This document shows, piece after piece, positions 7,763 through 13,019 of a stretch of DNA of 13,019 bases (position 1 is the first letter of the stretch; the number at the start of each line of letters is the position of its first letter). A model generated the notes under the pieces. That model made no database searches, had not been told where the DNA came from, and saw nothing but the letters and a program-made list of their open reading frames with translations. This stretch comes from Bacteroidota bacterium (GTDB lineage Bacteria; Bacteroidota; Bacteroidia; Bacteroidales; Prolixibacteraceae), in the NCBI GenBank assembly GCA_030695265.1, contig JAUYTA010000969.1, positions 1 through 13,019 of the forward strand, read 5' to 3'. Made by a program: the position numbers and the translations under genes.

Positions 7763-7836
7763 CGGTGCGGACGGGACTCGAACCCGCGACCCACGGCGTG
7801 ACAGGCCGTTATTCTAACCAACTGAACTACCGCACC
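7763..7836 (-). tRNA. tRNA-Asp (anticodon GTC)
   Basis: The minus strand folds as a full 74-nt cloverleaf. The acceptor stem pairs GGTGCGG with CCGCACC, with discriminator G. The D-arm region is AGTTCAGTTGGTTAGAAT. The anticodon arm ACGGC-CTGTCAC-GCCGT presents GTC. The T-arm contains GGTTCGAGTCC. The G discriminator and GTC anticodon fit Asp identity. The 3' CCA is not encoded: the two bases after the discriminator are CA, then A. The gene ends two bases before the shared terminator. The 214 nt upstream (7837-8050) hold its promoter and otherwise only AT-rich sequence without an ORF or RNA that I recognise. Confidence 0.97.
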
Positions 7837-7946
7837 AATATTTTGTTTTTGAACCTGATTTTTTCAAATTCAGATCGTATTTTTCAAAACTTACAACACT
7901 TTTTTAAAGAACTAACCTTCTGAAATCCGTTTCTGAAAAGGCTTTG

Positions 7947-7976
7947 CAAATATAGCCTTTCTTTTTTTTCCTGCAA
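7947..7976 (-). promoter_or_regulatory. Bacteroidota-type promoter for tRNA-Asp
   Basis: On the minus strand TTG (7976-7974) is followed after exactly 19 nt by TATATTTG (7954-7947) and then C. This is a full match to the phylum consensus TTG-N19-TAnnTTTG(C). The start would be near 7940, giving a precursor leader of about 100 nt before the mature tRNA 5' end at 7836. Confidence 0.7.
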
Positions 7977-8050
7977 TAGGCAGAATTAAAATAATTAAAC
8001 TTAAAAAAACATCTTTCAGTTAAGCAATAACCAACTGACTATCAACACAT

Positions 8051-8974
8051 CTAATCAATGACATCAGAAAAAACAAAATTCGATTTCAGCAGCTTTTTCT
8101 CGCCTTCCCAGCTGTATGCCAACAATTTACCGGTACGAGCCACACATGAATCAACACAACAAAGATTTTCTGTCATTATTCCGCAACACTGATTCAAACA
8201 GTAATGTCCGAAGAAAACAATCGGATCATTTTGCGGATATGGCTTCCGGTTTTGGATAATCTCATTGGGTATTGTATAGGCTGGAAGTTCAAATCTGCTT
8301 TCAAGAGAAATATCCTTGAAGGTCTTTCCTTCCGGATTTTCCCACCACTTCATCCGAAATGAACGATGAGGTCTTCCGTCATCATCAAAAATCAACAAAT
8401 CTTTGGGTAGTTGAAAATCAATCCCCTTGCATGTTTCCCAGAAACTCTCCGAAAATTTAGTTCCGTTCAGCGCTATTTCCCGCAACAATGGTTTCGACAG
8501 TTTCACTTCTGTGATTGTATTTTTGAGCAGTTGAATATTTTGATCATCCCAACAGGCATGAGCCACCCGAATGTCGCCTAAATCGAGAAACATTGGCAAA
8601 GTTCGAAACCATTTTAGGTGACTTTTAAATTCCTCTTTGAAATTCACAAACTCTTCAAGTGTTTGATTTATCTGAAGCTGATATTTTGGTATCCTTTTTT
8701 TGTAGTACTTCCCTTCGGTATCGCGCAAATAATAAAGCACCGCATACATTTCATGATTCCCTAATATGGCATACGCAGTGCCGCCCTCAACCATTTTGCG
8801 GATTATATTTATGGTTTCCCTGATTTTTGGGCCACGATTAATAAAATCACCAACAAATACAGCCTTTCTGGTCGGATGTGTATAACAACCATCTTTCAGT
8901 TGATAAGCTAATTTCTTCAGTAAATTTTTTAGCTGATCGGCATAACCATGAACATCTCCAATAATATCGTACAT
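8051..8974 (-). CDS. PPP-like metallophosphoesterase (Ser/Thr phosphatase / Ap4A-hydrolase superfamily)
   Basis: This 307-residue protein carries the calcineurin-like dimetal phosphoesterase motifs in order: GDVHG (D7, H9), GDFINRG (D43), GNHE (N73, H74), a His in RVAHACWD (H139) and FFGHY (H257). A CVDSC segment at 273-277 sits where relatives have their C-terminal Asp motif. All metal ligands are present. The second motif reads GDFINRG where most PPP enzymes have GDxxDRG, so the second-sphere Asp is Asn46; the codon is AAT. Residues about 80-130 form a charged helical insert. There is no signal peptide, so it is cytosolic. The substrate cannot be told; protein phosphatase, dinucleoside polyphosphatase and RNA-end phosphatase relatives all share these motifs. 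MYDIIGDVHG begins right at the motif, so the start at 8974 is secure. That start immediately follows a hairpin and T6 tract. The ORF shows no link to sugar catabolism. Confidence 0.85.
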   Translation of the reverse strand: MYDIIGDVHGYADQLKNLLKKLAYQLKDGCYTHPTRKAVFVGDFINRGPKIRETINIIRKMVEGGTAYAILGNHEMYAVLYYLRDTEGKYYKKRIPKYQLQINQTLEEFVNFKEEFKSHLKWFRTLPMFLDLGDIRVAHACWDDQNIQLLKNTITEVKLSKPLLREIALNGTKFSESFWETCKGIDFQLPKDLLIFDDDGRPHRSFRMKWWENPEGKTFKDISLESRFELPAYTIPNEIIQNRKPYPQNDPIVFFGHYCLNQCCGIMTENLCCVDSCVARTGKLLAYSWEGEKKLLKSNFVFSDVID

Positions 8975-9008
8975 AAAAAATTGCCCGAATAGTTTATTCG
9001 GGCAATTT
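8975..9008 (-). terminator. Strong hairpin with T6 tract abutting the phosphoesterase start codon
   Basis: AAATTGCCCGAATA (8978-8991) and TATTCGGGCAATTT (8995-9008) pair perfectly over 14 bp around a 3-nt loop. On the minus strand the hairpin is followed by TTTTTT and then directly by the ATG of the phosphoesterase. It is well placed as the intrinsic terminator of the sodium/sugar symporter gene, about 70 nt after that gene's stop. It leaves no room for a separate leader for the next gene, so it may also act as an attenuator or as leader structure for the phosphoesterase. Confidence 0.75.
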
Positions 9009-9077
9009 AAAGAAATTTTCAGAAAGATTTTACTTCAGGCAAGAATGAAAACAATAAGCCTGAAAATAAACCGGTAA

Positions 9078-10796
9078 TTACCAGAAATAGATATAGAATG
9101 CCACTGTAATCGACAATATAATAGCAGAGTGGATAACATCCCAATGGTTCCAGCTGGCGCGGGTCCTGGCTTTATCTTCAGCGCTTGCCGAACCCAAAGT
9201 AATGCCACGGAGCTGTAATTCGGTAGCTGGTGCAGTAAAACGGCTAACAACCATTATCACCAGCATTGAGAATACCAACATTCCTCCACAGAAGAACAAC
9301 CAGTTGGTAGCATAGAACAAGTTGTAAAATGCATCATTTATACCTTTTTCAGCAGCCCAGAGTTTTACATCAGTATAACCTGCACTACTTGCTGTAGTTG
9401 AATAATAAACCTTGGCGCCCAAACGCATTATACCAACAACAAAACCTGAGATCATTCCCCACATTCCGCCTTTGGGTGTTGGGCGTTTTGATAAAATACC
9501 CAATAAAAATGCAGCCGCAATACCTGGCGCCAAAACCGATTGTACGTCCTGAAGATAGGTGTAAAGTACGCTTCCGATACTCCTCATGATCGGAATCCAG
9601 AGCATACCCAAAATTACAATTACCACGGTGGCAATACGACCTACATGCAGCAATTTGGCTTCGGTTGCCGATGGTCTGTACTTCTTGTAAAAGTCAATTG
9701 TAAAAAGCGCTGCAGAAGAATTAAATAACGAAGCCAGCGAACTCATCAATGCGGCAAGAATCCCACACACGACCATTCCTTTTATTCCGGCAGGAAGCAA
9801 CTTGGTTACCAGCGTTGGGAAAGCAGCGTCAGCAGATGACAAAGTGAAAACTTCTCCATTGATCACAACACCCTTTTGTACCATCGCATAAGCAATCATT
9901 CCGGGGATAAGAAATAGAAAAACGGGAGTTAATTTCAGGTAAGCGCCAAAAATTGCCCCGCGACGGGCTTCTGTTTCATTTTTTCCTGAAAGTACACGCT
10001 GTACAATAAACTGATCGGTACACCAATACCAGAAACCGATGACTGCTGATCCGATAAAAACACCCAGCCATGGATAATCCGGATCATTATTATTGCGAAT
10101 AAGGTTGGTCATCGTATCACCATATTGGTTCACCTTTACGGCTGAAGTAGCTGCAATCATTTCGTCCCAGCCTCCAACAGCCCGAAGTCCGAGAACTACT
10201 ATAATAATGGAACCCAACAAAAGAATCGGAGTTTGCAAAATCGAAGTATAAAGCACTGATTTCATGCCGCCAATTACGGTATAAACAGCAGTCAGAAGTA
10301 CCAGACCAATAGCTGAAATCCAGAAGAAATCAATCCCCCACATTTGCTCGATTCCAAAAACTTCCTTGAAAACCAAGCCACCGGCATAAACAGTTACCGC
10401 AACTTTGGTTAATACATAACTTACAAGTGAAATGAGCGACAGAATTGTTCGTGATTCCGGATTGTACCTTCGTTCCAGAAACTCGGGCATGGTAGTTACC
10501 ATACTTCTCGAATAGAACGGAACAAATACCCAACCCAAAATCAGGATCATCCAACCCTGAATTTCCCAGTGAGACATAGCCATTCCGCTTGAAGCGCCTG
10601 CACCGGCCAGGCCAATAAGGTGTTCAGAACCAATGTTCGATGCAAAAATAGAAGCACCGATTGCGAGCCATGAAGCGTCGCGACCAGCCAGGAAGTAATC
10701 GCCTGAGGTACTTTGTTTCTGTTTGAACACATAGACAATTATTCCGATCAATGCCAGAAAAAAAAGTCCAATAACAATCCAGTCAAGTGTTCCCAT
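9078..10796 (-). CDS. SGLT-type sodium/sugar symporter (SSS family)
   Basis: This 572-residue inner-membrane protein with about 14 membrane segments should import a sugar driven by the sodium gradient. It resembles vSGLT and human SGLT1 throughout: GDYFLAGR near the start, GASIFASNIGSEHLIG (47-62), FWYWCTDQFIVQR (255-267), YLKLTPVFLFLIPGM and LMSSLASLFNS (350-360). By alignment from memory, the SGLT1 sugar-site residues are kept: N54, H59, E78, Y257, W258, K288 and Q416. The Na2-site serines S352/S353 are also kept. This points to a hexose-like or related polyol/pentose substrate, but not to a specific one. The gene follows the Nudix-fold regulator by 67 nt with no terminator between, so the two are probably co-transcribed, and a strong hairpin follows it. 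In Bacteroides a symporter of this group sits with the arabinose regulator AraR, so arabinose is one reasonable alternative to glucose or galactose. Confidence 0.93.
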   Translation of the reverse strand: MGTLDWIVIGLFFLALIGIIVYVFKQKQSTSGDYFLAGRDASWLAIGASIFASNIGSEHLIGLAGAGASSGMAMSHWEIQGWMILILGWVFVPFYSRSMVTTMPEFLERRYNPESRTILSLISLVSYVLTKVAVTVYAGGLVFKEVFGIEQMWGIDFFWISAIGLVLLTAVYTVIGGMKSVLYTSILQTPILLLGSIIIVVLGLRAVGGWDEMIAATSAVKVNQYGDTMTNLIRNNNDPDYPWLGVFIGSAVIGFWYWCTDQFIVQRVLSGKNETEARRGAIFGAYLKLTPVFLFLIPGMIAYAMVQKGVVINGEVFTLSSADAAFPTLVTKLLPAGIKGMVVCGILAALMSSLASLFNSSAALFTIDFYKKYRPSATEAKLLHVGRIATVVIVILGMLWIPIMRSIGSVLYTYLQDVQSVLAPGIAAAFLLGILSKRPTPKGGMWGMISGFVVGIMRLGAKVYYSTTASSAGYTDVKLWAAEKGINDAFYNLFYATNWLFFCGGMLVFSMLVIMVVSRFTAPATELQLRGITLGSASAEDKARTRASWNHWDVIHSAIILSITVAFYIYFW

Positions 10797-10863
10797 TCAG
10801 TAATTTTTTAAGTTTAAATTAGTAATATATGTGTTATTTAATTCAATTTAGTCATTAGAGTTT

Positions 10864-11535
10864 TTATAATTCTTTCGATGTTTTTTCTGCCTGATCAGTT
10901 TTAATACGGTAGTAAAAAGCGCCTTTTCTTGATTCAGAAACATCTTTAATACTCAGTTTTTCGAGCACTCCATGCGAAAGTATTTTTTTTCTGAAATTTC
11001 CGGGGTCAAATTCATGCTGAAAAATCGCTTCGTACAATTTCCGTAACTGTATCAGTGTAAACATTTCAGGCAATAATTCACTTCCGCATAAACTATAACC
11101 TGCTTTTTGCTGAAGTTTCACCAAAGCTTTCCCGAACATTTCCTGGTGGTCGAAAATCAGCTTTGGAAGATTTTTAATAGAAATCCAATATGCTCCGTTT
11201 TCCCTCACCTTTTCTTCATCATGCAAATCAATGCGGATTAGCGCGTAATAAGCCAAACTAATTACCCTTGCTTCCGGATCACGGTTCGGTTCTGAAAAAG
11301 AAGCAACCTGCTCCAAAAAGATCTGCTCCAGTCCGGTGGTTTGTTTCAAAATCCGGGCAGCAGCTTCATCAGCCGATTCATTGTCCTGAACAAAACCACC
11401 CAGCAACGACCAATTGCCTTTGTATGGCTCGAAACTACGTGGATAAAGCAATAGTTTTATTTCCTCATCCTGATAACCCAGTATCACACAATCGACTGCA
11501 ACGTAATGCTGCGGATGTATTTTATACAATTCCAT
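10864..11535 (-). CDS. Nudix-fold winged-helix transcriptional regulator (NrtR/AraR-like)
   Basis: This 223-residue protein has an N-terminal Nudix fold (residues about 10-125, with KGNWSLLGGFV) and a C-terminal winged helix (about 155-215, with MFTLIQLRKLYEAIF and FRKKIL, as in NrtR-type regulators). The Nudix box, residues 47-69, keeps G47, E53, R61 and G68. In the REUxEExGU core, however, the catalytic glutamates are replaced by I62, Q65 and T66. It should therefore bind but not hydrolyse a ligand and act as a sensor-repressor. In Bacteroides the arabinose regulator AraR has this architecture. The gene lies 67 nt upstream of the SGLT-type symporter in the same direction, so that transporter is the likely target. 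A perfect inverted repeat 33 nt upstream of the start suggests autoregulation. The ligand and target sugar are inference; a sugar-regulator role is more likely than a NAD-metabolism role because of the neighbour. Confidence 0.9.
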   Translation of the reverse strand: MELYKIHPQHYVAVDCVILGYQDEEIKLLLYPRSFEPYKGNWSLLGGFVQDNESADEAAARILKQTTGLEQIFLEQVASFSEPNRDPEARVISLAYYALIRIDLHDEEKVRENGAYWISIKNLPKLIFDHQEMFGKALVKLQQKAGYSLCGSELLPEMFTLIQLRKLYEAIFQHEFDPGNFRKKILSHGVLEKLSIKDVSESRKGAFYYRIKTDQAEKTSKEL

Positions 11536-11567
11536 AGAAAAGAATCAGTAATAATATCGGCTAAAGT

Positions 11568-11590
11568 ATAAAAGTATTTTTTACTTTTAT
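11568..11590. promoter_or_regulatory. Candidate operator: 9-bp perfect inverted repeat upstream of the Nudix-fold regulator
   Basis: ATAAAAGTA (11568-11576) and TACTTTTAT (11582-11590) are exact reverse complements around a T5 spacer. They lie 33-55 nt upstream of the regulator's ATG at 11535. A further half-site AAAGTAT overlaps the left side (11563-11569). Nudix-fold repressors bind palindromes of about this size, often near their own promoter. A poor -7 box (TACTTTAG, minus) overlaps the side nearest the gene. The arms are AT-rich with no C-rich stem, and the T-runs are short, so a terminator is less likely. Confidence 0.5.
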
Positions 11591-11641
11591 TAATTTGATT
11601 TCAGAAAATACAATTTCCTGTTGGAAAACATTTTTTCTCAT

Positions 11642-11677
11642 AAAAAAAATGGCAGGAGAGAAATCCCTCCTGCCATT
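11642..11677 (-). terminator. Intrinsic terminator of the FHS/MFS transporter gene
   Basis: AATGGCAGGAG (11648-11658) and CTCCTGCCATT (11667-11677) form a perfect 11-bp stem with an 8-nt loop. On the minus strand it is followed by a run of eight T. It lies 47 nt after the transporter stop at 11724. It separates the transporter transcript from the regulator-symporter pair downstream. Confidence 0.88.
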
Positions 11678-11723
11678 CATATTTTTAATCAGTAAATAAA
11701 TGACTGCTTATATTTAAATTTTA

Positions 11724-13016
11724 TTATACTACATCAACAGGAATATCAGTATTGACATTCTTGCTACCAATCAAGGCATAATACAACAAATAGGCCAGTC
11801 CCAGGAATGGCACCCAATATGAAACCATATAATTTGCATTATCAGCCACGGCATTTTGGATTAATGGAAGAATACCACCACCAACAACCATGGTCATAAA
11901 TATTCCGGAGGCAGATGCAACATATTTGCCCATTCCTTCAACAGCCAGGTTAAAGATACCGCCCCACATCACAGAAGTACATAGTCCACACAAAATAAGA
12001 TATACTGCATTGATCGGAACATTGGCATTTCCAATTGACAATCCATCGGTAGGGCTCGATTGAATAACAGGAATTAAAACTGTAGTCGTGATAGGAGATA
12101 TGATCGCCATTACGATTAAGATCATTCCCACCCCGGAAGCTGCTATAAGCATGGTCTTACTGGAAACTTTACCACCAATAGAAGCGCCTACAAAACGTCC
12201 GACGAGCATCAGAAACCAATATGTTCCGACAACAAAACCAGCTGTGGTTGCAATCAATCCGCCAGCGCCTGGATCTGTAAGGAAAAAGAACAATGTTCCG
12301 GGAATACCAATTTCAACACCTACATAAACAAAAATTCCTACAGCGCCTAGAACAAAGTGACGGAACGACCATGCACTGTATTTTGAAAATTCTTTGATCT
12401 TTTGTTTGATAACATGTGGTTCCGGGATATCAACAAAAAATAATACGAAGCCAACCAATGCAAATATACCCATGGCAATAAACATTACCGGATTCACATC
12501 TTTAATGGCTGTTGTCTTTGTTACCTCACCAACCAACGCACCAACCAACATAGGCACCATCGTGCCCATCAGGGAGTTGAATGAACCACCAACCTGAATC
12601 AATTGGTTTCCTTTTTTACCTCCACCACCTAGTGTGTTCAACATTGGGTTCACAACGGTATTCAACATACACATAGAGAAACCTGCTACAAAGGCACCCA
12701 GCAGATATACCAGAAAACTTGCAGCTACACCTGAAAGGAATTGGATTCCTACACCCAGAAATCCGATAAGGATGGCTAACAAAGCAGTTTTTTTGTATCC
12801 GATTTTTTCCAATAATTTACCGGCGGGAATTCCCATAATAGCATAAGCAAGAAAGTTGGCAAAATTACCCAACATGCCTAAAAAATTAGAAGCCTGGAAT
12901 TGCTCCTTTACCACAACTCCCATAGGAGCTGCTAAGTTTGTCACAAATGAGATCATACCGAAAAGCAGGATCATCATAAAGATCGGCAATGCATAACTTT
13001 TTTTGTCTTGTGTCAT
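11724..13016 (-). CDS. MFS sugar transporter, FHS (FucP-like) family
   Basis: This 430-residue inner-membrane protein with about 12 hydrophobic segments belongs to the major facilitator superfamily. The loop 2-3 signature and its surroundings (NFANFLAYAIMGIPAGKLLEKIGYKK, residues 51-76) and the LNTVVNPMLNTLGG block (118-131) match the FHS group. That group includes the E. coli fucose transporter FucP and Bacteroidota N-acetylglucosamine and hexose importers. From memory, FucP needs Asp46 and Glu135 for proton coupling. The second falls at N119 here, and no acid is evident at the first position (NLAAP, 27-31), so its energy coupling may differ. MTQDKKSYALP is a natural N-terminus, and the gene looks complete although only 3 nt of upstream sequence are present; its promoter is outside the window. 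It is terminated separately from the downstream regulator-symporter pair. The substrate is unknown; a monosaccharide is likely from the family. Confidence 0.85.
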   Translation of the reverse strand: MTQDKKSYALPIFMMILLFGMISFVTNLAAPMGVVVKEQFQASNFLGMLGNFANFLAYAIMGIPAGKLLEKIGYKKTALLAILIGFLGVGIQFLSGVAASFLVYLLGAFVAGFSMCMLNTVVNPMLNTLGGGGKKGNQLIQVGGSFNSLMGTMVPMLVGALVGEVTKTTAIKDVNPVMFIAMGIFALVGFVLFFVDIPEPHVIKQKIKEFSKYSAWSFRHFVLGAVGIFVYVGVEIGIPGTLFFFLTDPGAGGLIATTAGFVVGTYWFLMLVGRFVGASIGGKVSSKTMLIAASGVGMILIVMAIISPITTTVLIPVIQSSPTDGLSIGNANVPINAVYLILCGLCTSVMWGGIFNLAVEGMGKYVASASGIFMTMVVGGGILPLIQNAVADNANYMVSYWVPFLGLAYLLYYALIGSKNVNTDIPVDVV

Positions 13017-13019
13017 AAT

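Noticed and set aside
7763..7836. tRNA-Asp as a possible integration (attachment) site for a mobile element.
   Set aside because: No integrase gene, no duplicated tRNA 3' end and no flanking direct repeat is visible in the window.
9034..9064. Inverted repeat TTCAGGC ... GCCTGAA just after the symporter stop, considered as its terminator.
   Set aside because: The stem is 7 bp with a 17-nt loop and no T-run follows on the minus strand. The 14-bp hairpin at 8978-9008 is far better.

Overview
The window looks like a chromosomal segment of a Bacteroidota bacterium, probably a free-living polysaccharide degrader of the Bacteroidales/Marinilabiliales type. The base composition is AT-leaning. Several start regions carry the promoter form specific to this phylum (TTG, 19-20 nt, TAnnTTTG) instead of E. 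coli-type -35/-10 boxes. The gene families (GH88 lipoprotein, KduI, KduD, DUF4861, SGLT-type symporter, Nudix-fold regulator, FHS-type MFS transporter) are a typical Bacteroidota carbohydrate set. No mobile element, CRISPR array or rRNA was seen.

Left part (1-3489): a small secreted protein of unknown function on the minus strand (97-654) is divergent from an NhaC-type Na+/H+ antiporter (793-2295). The antiporter converges on a LacI-family regulator (2296-3324, minus) with no spacer at all; their stop codons abut in the hexamer TGATCA. The 165-nt gap after lacI holds a perfect LacI-type palindrome (GCAATCGATTGC) that overlaps the -33 element of a plus-strand promoter.

Central operon (3490-7586, plus): GH88 unsaturated glucuronyl hydrolase (lipoprotein), kduI, kduD, and a DUF4861 lipoprotein whose start codon overlaps the kduD stop. 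The first three form a coherent route: cleavage of an unsaturated uronyl residue from an oligosaccharide made by a polysaccharide lyase, isomerisation of the released 5-keto sugar acid, and NAD(P)H reduction to 2-keto-3-deoxygluconate (KDG). No lyase, KDG kinase, KDPG aldolase or SusC/D pair is in the window, so these must lie elsewhere. The LacI protein is the natural candidate repressor. DUF4861 is the uncharacterised member and the best lead for new biology.

Middle (7587-9077): a bidirectional hairpin terminator, a tRNA-Asp(GTC) gene on the minus strand with a textbook phylum-type promoter, then a PPP-like metallophosphoesterase on the minus strand (8051-8974). The start codon of the phosphoesterase directly follows a strong hairpin plus T6 tract.

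Right part (9078-13019, minus): an FHS/FucP-like MFS transporter with its own strong terminator, then a Nudix-fold winged-helix regulator whose Nudix box has lost the catalytic glutamates, followed 67 nt later by an SGLT-type sodium/sugar symporter. A perfect 9-bp inverted repeat directly upstream of the regulator is a candidate operator. The arrangement resembles regulator-plus-symporter units for pentose or hexose uptake in Bacteroidota, but the substrate cannot be read from the sequence.
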